64,000 bases of DNA, from positions 1,116,001-1,180,000 of the forward strand of contig JAVHJL010000009.1 of assembly GCA_036971715.1 (NCBI GenBank), read 5' to 3'. Position 1 is the stretch's first letter. Each line of letters begins with the position of its first letter. This DNA comes from Arthrobotrys musiformis (lineage: Eukaryota; Ascomycota; Orbiliomycetes; Orbiliales; Orbiliaceae). Shown piece after piece: positions 44,497 through 57,200 of this stretch. Made by a program: the position numbers and the translations under genes. The notes under the pieces are model-generated. The model did no database searches. It saw nothing but the letters and a program-made list of their open reading frames with translations, and had not been told where the DNA came from.

Positions 44497-47400
44497 TTAT
44501 AGGCAATACCCGCTCACTATCGAATGAGCCTTCCTCCCGAGACCAGGGTAATCGAAAACAATGCAGCGCTTCATGGTAACAAACTCGTCGATTTCTTTTT
44601 TGATTGCGTCGTATTCCTTGTCAGTGAGCTTGTGGTTCTTAAAATCTTCAACCGTCAGCTGCCGCTCGTTTCTTGCCGCTGCAACCGTCGCTCGATAGGT
44701 TATGATTGTAAAGCAACATAGAAATGTGGCCCATTTGGAGATTTGATGTCGTTTCAGCGCCCAAAGAGCGACACCGCCCCCAACGGCAGTAACAGCCCCG
44801 AGAGCTACGGCTCCAATCGTGGCAGTAGCGCCAGCAATCCCAATCACGGCTTCGTCTACAATTATGATACCGGATTCTATGGCGATGGCAGCCGCAGCCG
44901 CTACGCCAGTGCTGGTGCCAGCCACTCCGGTAGCCATGAAAAAATTGCGTCCGCCGATATCTTTATCTCCGCCCATAATATCACATATACTCGGATCGTC
45001 CAGGTCCCATGCGAAAGTCTTTAGTATCGTCTTCCCCATCTCTCGGAGTTCCGCAACTTGATTCCGGTGACGACGAATGATCCGAAGGTAGTCTGTACCT
45101 TTGATAGCTCTGACTCCGTCTTCTACGGCCTGCTTGAATTTTAGATCATGCGAAACTTTCTGCGCTTTGACAAATACATGCCCTATATTTGGGCCTATGA
45201 GGTCATAGGTTTCCCGGATCAGTTCTTTGAGGCTTTCCGGGTCATCTATAGCAGTCGTTAGCCAACGTGTTCCACAGAAAAATCAACGGGAGATTGGATT
45301 AAATTTTGGGGATCCCAATTTCCCGGACATACTTTTGTCAGTCCATACGATCCGAAAGGCTGATTTGCCACGCTCTTCCGCCTCTTCGTTGCTCAAGCTG
45401 CTGAGCCCCAGGCAGTCTTTATAAAGCTCGACAATCCATTTACTCTGTTGTGATCGGTACCTTAACCTCTCTCTATCAAGATTTCTAGCGAGTACGCCCT
45501 CTGGGATGTCTCTGCGGTATCGCAACCTATATGCGGCCTTGATATCCTCCTTCATACCCCCTTCGTGGCGTATAGACTTAGTATAGACAACAACCAATGG
45601 AATTTTCCACTCTTGGAAGCATTTCGAAAATATCCTTTGAATCGACGCATCCCCCTTTTGAGGATCTTCGGCGGGGATGCAATACCAAATGCAATGAATG
45701 TAGTCGTCCACGTTTGGATTGTAAGATTTATAAGAGCGCCTCTCGATAAAGCTTTCTGCCTGTTTGTTTTTTTCATCGTTCCCCGTTTCGAACCCGTTTG
45801 AATCGTGGATGATGACGGAGTCTTCTCCGTTGATCTGGTCGACTACGATCTCCTTTTCGATGTCGTGGTTTGTTTGGTCTTCGAAAGTTTCTTTGGCCTG
45901 CGGGGGGTTTGTTCAGGTTAATGTCAGGCTCTTGTATCCATCTCAAATGAAGAATTGCTTCGACGTATATTTCGCTAAAACTAGGCACTATGTAGCCCAA
46001 GTCGAATCCAATGGGGTTTTACTTACTTCTGTAGTGTCAAACACGCTGTTGATAAGTGTCGACTTGCCTACGCCCGTATTCCCACATACCAGGATCCTAA
46101 ATTTATGCGGCAATACCATCTTCGAGACCCAGAAGTATTGGGACCAATTCCCGTCAATTTGAGTCCTACGGAAGGCTTCTATTTGCTCGTTGTAGCAATC
46201 CCAGTTCGCGGTCTTCGAAAATTGGTCCTTGTGGTAAAAAACGGATGGATGTATGATGGTTTCTTGCAGCCGCAGAAATGGCGTTACTATTAGCATGTAC
46301 CCCGCCCACGGTGCCAAAATTTTGAAATGGGTATATATTGGTGAAACATACTCTTCCTATTCTCGACGCCGTACTCACAAAGTGCGCCATCGTCATCATC
46401 GTTGAAAACACGACGTTTCGTGCCAAACCAATCGGTCCAAGACCAGCTTCCCTCGAATTCAAGTTGATGGCCTTGTACGTCGAAAATTTGGGATACATCC
46501 CAGATATTGAGCTCTACACCGTTGAAAAATCGAAAGGGGTATTGTTGTCCTTGAAGTAAAAATGTCTCCGCCACGCTCAAGTTTTTGGTGTCATCTTGTT
46601 CCTCTGGAAAGAAACCTACATCTAACACGAGACCTTTCGCGCTACCCTCGAAAAGAAGCCACTGTAACGGCCAGAGAGATAGTCCGTTCTCAGAACGGGT
46701 TCCATCGAGATCCTTTCGGTTCCCGAAAAACCAAGCTTCGGTAATCTCTCTGCCTGATGTGCTTGGCGGTAATTGAAGCCTTGCGACACCGGCTCCTTCT
46801 ACTTGATTTAGCCCCAGGGCATGGTAGGTATTTTGTGCGTCAAAAATGGTGGCTGGGAGGTTTTCGAGTCCCGGATAGGGTAGCGGGTCTACCTCTATCA
46901 AGCCCATAAAGGGTATTTTTGGCGTCTGATGGAAGGCAGTATCTCCCTGTAATTACCGACCTGTTAACAATAGTGATTCGTGGATCGAAATAAACACCAT
47001 CTATTATACTATAATATAATACGGCAATCCCGGCCAGATTTGCCTTGGGTTTGAGAGAGGATTCAGATAGATATATACCTGGTCTATAAAAGACTGCGGT
47101 TTTACGCAAAACTCCCATGCCGACTCAAAGGCTCTCTCGAGCTCAGACTCCTGCGAGGGCGCTTTCGGACCCGATAGAATTCCGAAAAAATGCAGCAGCT
47201 TCACGGTGGCTACCAGTACACCTATTAATTGTAATTATATTAGCATGATGACAACGGAAGGATGTGCAACCGATACCGCGATGTCTATTCGGTCCTGAGC
47301 TACTTACTCGCCGCCGCTCCTTCGCCAAACAAGAAAACCTCATCGCTCGTACACTGCGAAGCTTTGCAAATGATCTATGCATCGGATAGTTAGCGTTCCT

Positions 47401-48105
47401 GAAGGAGTAATGGGAACAATTTATTCCATCCGTGGTGTCCATACGGTGTAAATGTCTCGAACCGACTTCTTCAGTGACCTTTCGATTGCCAGTCGTGTTT
47501 CCTCCGCCCAGTCGACTTCCGTGTTAGGGTCCAGGGCAGCCGTGTCGTTTTTGGATTCACTATCTGAGTCTATACCAAGGCCCCCTTTGTATATCGTAGT
47601 CTATTCAGGCATTCGGATTAGCCCCGTTCTAATGGTTTCGGGTCTGACACACAGTAAAAATTTTCAATATACGTACTTGAACTACTATTTCCCCCGACAG
47701 TGCATCTTTCACTTGTCCGGAGCAAACCAGCCTGGAAACACTATACATAGAAGACCGGTCTTGCGTCCTCGAAGGATCGCAATCCGCCGTGTCGGCGCAA
47801 ATTACCAACCGTCGGCGGTAATGCCGTTCCTTGCAGGCTTTGCAAAGCGGAATTTCTATAATATTAGTCGTGTCGTTCTCGCACTTGAATTCTTTCGAAT
47901 CCAAATCTAGTTGGGGTAGGTTTAGGCCTGGGTTTTTCGAAGAAAGTAAAAAGAAGTCTTCGTCGATGTTCGAGGGGGCCTCGGTGGGGGTTAGGATCGA
48001 ATATGCTGATTCGCCATCGGCGTCATCGCCGCTAGTGTACTCCATCCCCGATATCGACATCTCGAGCGACAAATCTCTAACGGGATCGTTTGTGTTTTTC
48101 TCCAT
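44497..48105 (-). CDS. Large GTPase-domain protein with hydrophobic C-terminus (fungal G-domain family)
   Basis: Eight exons (minus strand): 48105-47677, 47600-47445, 47374-47308, 47221-47079, 46946-46352, 46262-46027, 45897-45333, 45245-44497. All phases agree, giving 979 residues. Residues 1-500 match nothing I recognise; they include a Cys cluster (CKAC at 88-91 plus Cys 103 and 109) and an aromatic stretch with WSWTDWFG. A GTPase domain follows: P-loop GNTGVGKST (524-532), Walker B/G3 HDSNGFETG (Asp near 574) and a VVVYTKS strand in the G4 position, where the usual NKxD is replaced by TK-S. The DSxGFE form recalls fungal AIG1/IRG-like G-domain proteins. Residues ~832-893 are Gly/Ala/Ile-rich and hydrophobic, and ~901-915 form another membrane-like helix, so membrane insertion is likely. 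Function unknown; a nucleotide-controlled membrane role is an inference. Upstream exons are less certain than the GTPase part. Confidence 0.72.
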
Positions 48106-49748
48106 CTTGGAAGTTTTGAACGATAGTAAAGACGTTTTGACTCAGTCTGTTAGGTACTATGCATATGCAAAAGTGCTATTAGAAGAATATAGAACCAGCC
48201 ACAGTGTGTGGGGGGGTTTGAGCAGTGCTTGATAAATCGTATACTATGAACGGGACTAAATCGTGTATATTTCAAAAAGTGAACATCCGGTTGAACACCA
48301 AACGATATATCTAGTTCATAAACATGACAGAGTTATCAAAGCGGGGGGTCGAGCACTAGTGAGATCCAGCGTTTTCGAGGCTGTCAACATTCCAGATGAG
48401 TCGTCACGTTTGCCCTCGAAACCAGAGACATGGGAATTCGTAGCATTTCAGGCACGTTTATGCAGCCTCGTCTTCGATTCCAGTTTTGTGGCACATAACC
48501 GAGCGGCACAGCTGCATGCAATTGGCCGACACCGAGGCCAGGACCGGGGCATATACACTTTAAACTGACAGCGGTTATATTTATATTTATACACTTGCTT
48601 ATGCTATGATTTGGATTGTGCAAGATAATGCCTTTAATATACTTTCACTTGTGTCATTAAGATTCTAATGCAAAGGAAACTATACCACGAAACGCCTTGA
48701 GGGCTGAGGGTCATCGAGACTGACACTCTCTACCAACGCTTTCTAGAGCGTTAGCAGAAGCCCACAATAGCGCACAACGCGCCTATATTACGAGACTATT
48801 GTATCTCTGGTGCGAAGGATTTTATATTGCTTCTTAGATCCGGCATAGAGGCCTCAGTGTATATATCTAAACTACCATTGAAAACCCTCACAAAGAAGAA
48901 TATTGATAGATTCCCAGAACCAGGCGGAGATCGTCGGCTAAAGCATGCAACAAAAACAACGCACTATCAGGTAATGCACAGATAAGAACAGATATGAAGC
49001 TGGTATCCCAATATATATGACCCTAGAAAGAATAGGGAAGTTACTAGGTATATTGAACCGGGATCTTATATATTTATAAGGAAACAATACCATACCCTGC
49101 AAGTGCGGCGGGCATGGTCCCCAAATACACAGCCCATGCTAGCCTCGCTTGCAGTTTGTCTATACTTCGTAGACAGGCCCTAAATAGAATAAACCTCCCT
49201 CATGAAGGAAAAAATAATATCTTAATTCCTATGATCATATGGGGAACTAGCGATCTCATCTTGCGAATATTAGCACCACACTCCAACTGACTGAGCGTTC
49301 CTCCGGCCAATTTTGCACGGTATTAGGTTTAGGGTCATACCTGCTTTGTAGAGATATATTTAATTAATTTGCTTAGAGTAGATTTAGAGTTCTACTTTGA
49401 ACTCCATAGGTCTTTGAAATGCAACAAAACCACCACAGCTGATTACTTACCGACATGCCAGTATATAAATACATACGTTAGTCTAGGGTTTTCTATATCT
49501 ACGTAGTCTTCCTGTGTGCTCTATTTTGTACTGATTCATGGACACGAGACCAGGCATTGCTGTGGTATGTTCTAATTATATTAGATGTCTCAGACTAATC
49601 GATATACCAGATACCACAGTTTGCATTGCATTGCCATACTGCATACCTATTCATAGAATTTATCGATTAATATTTATATTGGTTCTTGAGAGTACGAGCA
49701 TTTATGTATCTATAGATTTATAGCGCTTACCGCGCTACAACCACATAA
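48106..49748. other. AT-rich gene-free region
   Basis: 1.6 kb with many TATA-rich stretches (48580-48660, 49060-49090, 49550-49730). No gene recognised. The composition could reflect RIP-like C-to-T decay of an old repeat, but no parent element is identifiable. Confidence 0.4.
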
Positions 49749-51329
49749 CTACCCCAACTCACCCAAAGGCGGACTATCAAACTCATCTTCACTATCAACC
49801 CCACCCCCATCCTCCTCCCCCAACTCCAAAGACCTTACCCCGCTCCGTCCCACAACCTCCGTATAATACGACTTCTTCCACAGCAACATCGTCTTCTCCG
49901 ATACCTCATGTTTCTCAATCCCGCAACCACCCACAATAAACTGCTTTAGATCATTCATCCAATCCCTCCTCCCCAAAAACACCACTTCCTTTAGATTATA
50001 CATCCCCGCAGAGATGAATTTCCTAACATGAGCGTCCAATTCCTTTCTTTTGAATCTCCCTTCCTGACGGCTGGGGGCGACGGTGTACGGCGCCCACGGC
50101 CACGATAAGTAGAGTTTTGCTAATTTGGGCATGGGGAATGCGGATGTATAGCGTATTCGCACGCTCGTAGATGCGTACCGGGCGTCTGCCGGTGTTATCA
50201 AACCGAGGGTGTGGAGGTTAGGACAATGCACCGAAATCCAAGATAGAAGTTTCCTATCCCCCAGGTTATACTGCGCGGAAATCTCCAGGTTCGTGAGGTT
50301 TGGGAAGTAAGTATCTGATTGAGGACCGAGCTCGGTGTTGGTGGGCCAATTGGTGAGATTTGCTATTCGAGATGCCGTGATGGATAACTCCCTTAGGGTG
50401 CTGAAGGATTGTTTTACCGGGACGTCAAAGAAGTACTTTTCAATAGTATCCAATCGCAATGCCCGGTATTTCGGCGAAAGTCGAACGACCTCTAGGCCCG
50501 AACCGCCAATTTGAATATTCCCGATCTCCTCGTTGGCTTCACCCTCAGACAGCGTCTGAGACCCAACGAACTGCTGAGTCGACGGCTCAAGCATCGCATG
50601 AACCTCCTCATACCTCCCCCACTCATGAACCCTAAACGGTATCGAATAAACAACCACAACCTCCACTTCCCTTATCCCCCGTAACCCCGATATCTCCCTC
50701 CAAAACGCAACATACAGATTCCTCCACAGGTAAAACCCATACTCCAAGCAAACTCCCCTCAAAGCGGGGAATAACCGTAAACTCTCGATGCAACGACGGA
50801 ATGTCTCAATGTACGCTACCGTGTCGTCACAGCTCTCCCCGTGGCAGCCGGAATACGTTGTTCCAATCAAATATACCTTCCTACAAACCCACCACCCAAG
50901 CAAAAGGGTAAAAATAGACACAAAAAAGCCGTTAGCCCTCGATTCCCGAGAAACGTGGATTCGCATTACATTGCATCATAGCACTATGCGCATAGAACGG
51001 CTACTGCGGGCACCGTACTATAACGAGAGGATATATCACGCAAAAACCGTGGAAACGTTTAAACTCCCAACCTCCCGGCGCCACCACACGTTGAAGGAAT
51101 TGTTCGAAATAGTCGCGACTTACCGAACACCACCACGAAGCGAGCATAATTCTCCGTCTCCGAACGCGGCTGCGGACTCCGGCGTGAGCTTCAAGCCAGC
51201 AAATAAAGACGGGAGGACGAGGTTTCGACTGAGCTTTGAGCAGAGCGAGACGTTGGCGACATCTGGTTTGTTCAGGTAACCGAGGATCTCGTACCAGATT
51301 TCTACGGGGGCGGTGAGGAGGTTGGACAT
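49749..51329 (-). CDS. F-box-like protein
   Basis: Exons 51329-51124 and 50880-49749 (minus strand) join in phase (CG + G) to about 445 residues through a long, 243-base intron. The N-terminus LLTAPVEIWYEILGYLNKPDVANVSLCSKLSR fits an F-box: an Leu-Pro-like entry (here APVEI), then the L-x-x-L-x-x-x-D helix pattern. F-box proteins act as substrate adaptors of SCF ubiquitin ligases through Skp1. The C-terminal part has leucine-rich, LRR-like segments (FPNLTNLEISAQY, CPNLHTLGLI, MPKLAKLYLSW, MYNLKEVVFLG) and an acidic tail. The exon join is the weak point: the frame is open upstream of 50880 and a different acceptor is possible. No orthologue is recognised. Confidence 0.68.
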
Positions 51330-52226
51330 GTGTGGTTTTGGTTCTTGTTGCTATGTGGTTGCGTAGGAGCTTCACAAGCTATCAAACTAGGGCGGTCTGG
51401 AGTTGAGCTCGGACGAGTAGTGGGTCACCTTTTTGATTTGGCAGCTCGCTTGGGTTAATATAGAATTTTATAGGCTCTGAAAGGCTGTCATTGGTATCCG
51501 TAAATACAAGAGTATGTGAGGGGATGAACCGAGTGACTTCCACCCCGAAAAAATTCCAATCTGATATGAAACCAGACAGGAAAAATATAAGAAAAAACCT
51601 ATAGCTAGTAATACAAAGTTGAATGCCAAAACAGTCATCAAGAGAATCCACAATCTCCCCAGAGGCATTAGAAGTTAAAATAAAGGAAAGAAAAAACCGC
51701 GAAGGAAAGGTATAGTTGGTATAGTGGTACTTTCAAAAGGCTCAGAACAAAATAGCAAGGGAAAAAAGACGAGAACCGACCAAGGAATAGGGAAGAGAAT
51801 GAGAAAGAAAAGTCGACAGCTATAATTCCAATAGTTAATAGTCATCATGAATCCGTTAAGCAAAAAAATTCCGTGAGAAAAAAAAAAAAAGAGAAGACCG
51901 CTAGCTCTTTCTATCGAAGAGAGAAAGGAATGAGAAATGTAAAGGAAAGGAAGGGAGGGGTAATCGCAAAAGGGATATCAACCAGCAAGCAAAACAACTG
52001 CCAATCTCGCCCGGACAAGCTTTTCTTTGTTTTTTGTCTTTTTTGTCTTTTTTTTTTGTCAACAAGCGTGCGTATATACATTATCGATTAGTTGTTTATT
52101 AACTGCCGCGCGCGCAGCCGTAATCTATCAGAATCTTCTTTTTGTTTCGGGTGCGGCTTCTTGCAAGCAATGTTTGGTGAAGGGGAGTTAATAGCAAGCT
52201 AAAACGAGTTTTTTTTCGTAAGAGAG
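51330..52226. other. Tandem intergenic spacer
   Basis: About 900 bases between the F-box-like and SH3 genes. Purine-rich tracts (51880-51960) and a TTTTTGTC-rich run (52020-52060) are seen. Short frames on both strands are low in complexity. Confidence 0.45.
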
Positions 52227-54296
52227 CTACCGTTTAGGATCAGAAGTCGGGTCGGAACCAAGATTCCGCCTTGAACCAGAGGAACTTGGCTTCTCGTTCA
52301 CCTCTTCCGAGTCTCGGGGATCTATTTCAGGTACCCCGAACTCTTCTTCGCTTTCCCGTTCGATTGTTGATTGCCAATGTTGTGGCAAGCAGACACATAC
52401 AAGCTAAGGTATAAAATTAGCATAACTCTCATTGACCCGCGAAAAGATTGTAAACTTACTGGGAAAGCTTTGACGTCTGCCCCTATTGTAGGGTCATTAA
52501 GTTCTGGGTCGGTCTGAGCAGAAAGGCCACTGTCCCGCTGCGATCTCCTCTGCACATAATCCTCTGCTCGGCCATTAATGCGGACACCAGTGGCCCAACC
52601 GTCATCCCAGATACCCAGAACCCGGAGCATATCTCCTCTCTCTAACTCAAACTCGTCTTTAGCGCGAGGAGCATACGCCCAAAGAGTTGCAACGTCGTCA
52701 CCCGGTTTAATGTTGTCAACCGAATAGTAGTCCTATAAGAAATTTGTTAGAATAATGAACAAGTAACAAACAAGAAACTTAGGGAGTGTACCTTAAATGC
52801 TGGCAACTGCTCTGACTGCGAACTGCCGTTGTACATCGGCGAGGAAATACCACCCCGAGCGTCTGACATTGGCGAGTTCATATTTTCAAGCATCGAACTA
52901 CTCGACACAGAGACAGTTCTGGAACCTCTGGGTGGTGGCATCAACGCCTTCTCTCCGTATGGTGCAGGCGATGATGAACTATACCGCCCACGTCCACTTC
53001 GCCTTCCCCTGGTCGACGGCGTAGCACCAGTTTCACTGGATGTATTATTGTTCTCCAACGCGGACATCCTAGCAATTCTAGTGCTGGGGAGGGCCTCATA
53101 CCCCTCTGTTCGACCGCCCTGTGGGTACACCATCTGGCCTTGTTCCAAAGTTCGTCGACGTGGAGATTGTTGGTTAAAGATTGAGCCTTCGTCCTTTCCG
53201 GTCTTCTTCTTCCTTCGGACCAAGCAGAGGGCGAGTAAGGCGATCAAGGCGATAGCCGCAATTGAACCGATCGCAATTCCGGCAATAGCACCGCCAGATA
53301 GCGTATTGTTGTCACTGCCAGATCCAGCACCACCCGATGCAGTAGCAGTCACGGTACTAGTCGTAGTGAATAAAGGCGGCAGCGACGTTGTTGGAGGCAG
53401 TCGAACACCAACGCACTCACTAAGGTCGACATTATAGCAGCAAGTATCTGTCGCATTAGGAGAACTTGAGCCACAATAAGAGCATAGTCCGGGAAGGTTA
53501 TTACTACTCCAAGCATTAGTATATATAAAGTATAAATCTCCAAATTAATACTACAAGGCATACCTATAACCGCAGTTGCTATTTTCGTTTTCAATGGCTG
53601 GCACACAGTTTCCACTAAGAGAATCGGCAGGCAGCGCGCAAATCGTGAAGTCGGAGCGAATTTGATCAGTCTTGTCGGACCGTGTCGAATTACAGGTCAA
53701 AGGATCAGACGCAATAATCTGTTCGCTAGTAGCGAATTGTGCCTATATTGAAGTCTTAGCCCCGGTTCCCCATTTCCTTCCCCTCCATATATCATGAAAC
53801 TTACACAGCTATCAGCACAAAGCACAACCGGAGAATTTTCTGATTTACACGATCCCTGAGCTTCCTGGACCATCCGATTGCAAAGAATGCTGGTTGTAAA
53901 CCGGGCATACAGATTCGACGTATCCGATAGATTAAGACCGCTGCATCCGAGAAGGTCCTGGTATTTTGTTTGCACATATTGGTCGGTTATGTATGTAGCA
54001 AATTTAGTGTCGAAGTCCTGAGTGTTGGAGACGAAGGCCAGGAATGGGCTATTTTCCCAATTTCAATATGTCAGTCCCCTTGTTACCAACATATACATGC
54101 ACCCCTTATGCATGCATAATAAAATATAATATATAAATAACGTAGTCCCAACTTACAAGTTCCCCGCACTATCGGTAGACACAGACGAGCCATTGAAGGC
54201 CGGGCAGAGGCGAGAGCCGGAAAGCGAGATGCATGCTGCAGATGTTGTTGCTGCACTGACAACGGCCACAACGGCCAGTCGAAGAGCCGTGGGCAT
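52227..54296 (-). CDS. Membrane protein with Cys-rich ectodomain, one TM helix and cytosolic SH3 domain
   Basis: Six exons (minus strand): 54296-54157, 54048-53805, 53742-53564, 53506-52792, 52732-52460, 52403-52227; all in phase, 575 residues. The N-terminus (MPTALRLAVVAVVSAATTSA) is a signal peptide. The ectodomain is Cys-rich with CADSC, LPGLCSYCG and DTCCYNV. The transmembrane helix (about 261-283; GIAIGSIAAIALIALLALCL) is followed by RRKKK, so the C-terminus faces the cytosol. A Ser/Arg-rich linker leads to an SH3 domain from ~439: ATLWAYAPRAKDEFELERGD, then GIWDDGWATG. A ~40-residue insert splits it before the last strand FPLVCVCLPQHW. The layout is like Fus1-type proteins of filamentous fungi, which act at the cell surface in polarity or fusion; a specific role is not shown. 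Confidence 0.85.
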
Positions 54297-57200
54297 ACTA
54301 TCGATCCAGAACTTCGACTCGAATAGACACTAGAATTTTACTGGTGTGGAAAAAAACAAAAAGAAGGCTAAATCCAACCAGGAAAAAGGGCGAGTGATCG
54401 GTATCGATAAAACGAAAAAGAGAGAGATGTTTACGAAGTGGCCTGGAGTCTGTCGCAAAGTCTTAAAATAGTGATCGTAATGGTTACTAAACTGGAGACC
54501 AAAGCGGCTAGTCGGACCCAAAGAACAAGCGTCGGCAAGTTAAACGATCGTAAGCAGCCAAACGTTAACGGGGAGGTTGGCGTGTGGATGGCGAAAAGGT
54601 GTCGTCAAAATACGAGCGAAGGAAGCATCAATCAAACAAACAAAAAACCACACACACAAAAACGACAATAATAAGAAAGAATAATCGGGAAAGAAGAGTC
54701 GTTCCAGGTCGATGCGAGTGTGTCGATTAGATTATATTATGGATTCGAGGCCAAGTCGGAGCTCAAGCTTGTCGATTATGAAGAATGTTATAGATGGACA
54801 GATGGGAGGGAGTGGTTGGAGGTTGTCGATGGGATAGTATTGGTATTAGTATTAGTTGGTGGTATTAGTAGTGAGAGTGGTATTGGTGGCAGCAGCAGCG
54901 TGTTGAGACATGCGAGCTGGTGGCTCTGGTGATCAATCCGTCGCCAGTAGGAAGCCTGCTAACTGCTGCGTCAACCAACCTAACTAACCGCCTTTCCCTT
55001 CTTTTTCTTTCTTTGGTTTCTTTATTTGCTTCGTTCGAGTCGGCCCGAATGAAGTGTTCTTTTCGGTCTGATCTATTTGGTCCGATCTTATCGGTTCCGT
55101 CGTTCCGTCCGTCCTGTCCTGTGTCCTTCTTCTTCTGTTGCTTCTGCGTCTGATTCTGCTTCTTTTTTTCGACCCGTAAACTCTCCCTTCACACACTCTC
55201 TCCAAAGAAACAAGGAAAGAAGGAAAGGAAAGAAAGAATACGAACACGTTTGACGATAGACAAAGAAAACAAAAACGAGTGAAGAAGAATAAGAAATAGC
55301 AGGAAGTAGTAGGAAAGAGAGAAGAAAGAATAGGAATAGGAATAAGGATGGTGGTGGTGGTGGAGGTATGAATTGGCGGTCCTGGTGGGACGGAGGGAGA
55401 TGATGGGGGGAAACCCGAATCGAATGAATGCAACAAACACTCAGCCCTCTCACACTCACTCGCTCACTCACACAATCAATCCCTCTCCCACTCAGTCGCT
55501 GAACCCTCCCTTCACGGACAACAGTTGACTGGCTGTGAGCGAGTACTCTCAGCCTGTTCCTGGTCGCTTCTGTCCCTCGGATCCCTTTCCGGTATCAGGG
55601 CTCCTTCCTTCTCGAGATTTGGGGGGTAAAGTATGTAAAAAGAGGGTAGGGGAATCCAGCTATCGATATCGCCGTCTCGGAATCCAAGGCCCTCTCTTAC
55701 AAAAGCCCCAAAACGAGCTGTCGTTATTGACGTGATGGCAGAAAGGATGGATAAATCCCCCAAATCCAATTGCAAAAAAAGAGAAGTCGATGACCCCTTT
55801 TGATTTTGATTGGAGATTCCTATTCCCCTCTCCCTGAAGAAGAAATAAAAAATAATCTCACACGCAGACAGGCAGCCTTGCTCACTAAACCGCGAGTGTA
55901 TTTTGGTTTTTCTTGGGGGAGTCAAGTGGGTGGGCCTCGAAGGCCCCATCGCCCAGGATTATTACTATTTGTTCCCGAGGAATATTAAGATTATTACATA
56001 CGAACAAGCACCTCAATCAATATTACCAGACTGCCGCGCCAGATGTCACCGCGTTCAAGGGCCTGTTAGCCAGACCGGTCAGTTTTCCTCAGGTTCTCAG
56101 GGAAATCCCTGCCGGACTTCTTGCTTTACGTGCCGTCCGTCTCCCTTTTTCTTCCCCTTTTACCGATTGTGCCTGGATTACGGATGAACTTTTCTGATTT
56201 GACAGAACCGTGGATTCACAGAAATTGATTGTTACTCTGAGTAAGGTTTCGAATTGTCCCGCTGGTTTAGTCAAGTTAGCGGTTGGGCAATTTCTTATCT
56301 CAAATTTCATGCTGTGCGCTTCAGAGAGATTAAAAACCAACTGCGAATAAACAACATTACACAACAACATCTTCCTTTCTCCTCAAGAACATTCGTCTCA
56401 TCTAATTCGTCTCATCTTTGTTCGTTTCTCACAATTTTAGGACCATCAATGAAAATTTTCTTAATCGTTTAGAAACGCGCGCGGGATCGCCTTGCAAAAC
56501 CGCAGGGTCGAGGTTTTTTTAGCTTCACAAAAATGTTATGATGCCATGGGGTACCGAAATGAAAGGAACGTGTGAGCTTTGGCTATCTTGCCCCATACAG
56601 CATAGCCTCACACAGACAAAATCCGTTGGATTCTTTCAAGCTTTTTTTCACTTTTCTTTTCCCAGGAACAGGAACAGAATAGGATAGGATAGGGATCCAT
56701 CGCATACGAATGAACTGCCGCATGGATTCTTTCCCCCTCTTGAACCGAAAAAAAACAGAAGATCATCGAGCGTGGACGGACGGGTTTTCTGTCAGGGGCC
56801 GCCGAGCTCGAGCGCTCGAGCGTTGGGATCACCACATCCACCCCGTAGTTTAATAGAATTTCATGCAGATTGACATTTTGGGTGTGTGGGTAGTGTGGTT
56901 CCTGTGGCGCTTGTCACGTCAAATGAGAGTTTTTAAATCCTTCGTTGAGGCTGGCCCTCAAGACTGAGTTTGCGCCACTGCATGTTGGACCTGGGAAAAG
57001 TGAGCAGCTAGATCTAGATCTGGGGTCACGCGTTGGAAATTATATATTCCTCTATCGCGGAGTATAATTTTAATTTTTGATTCACTCTGGTTTTTTTGTT
57101 TACCTGAGGAATTCTATTATTGGATGCAGTCTGGAGAATTTATTGGTCAAATAAATATTGAATCGACGTGAACACGTTCGCACAGAGTAACTACTCGCTT

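Noticed and set aside
44743..45061. Plus-strand Ala/Ser/Pro-rich frames
   Set aside because: Antisense shadows of the Gly/Ala-rich C-terminus of the GTPase gene.
48106..49748. RIP-mutated transposon relic
   Set aside because: AT-richness fits, but no coding remnant or terminal repeat could be recognised, so it is kept only as a suggestion.
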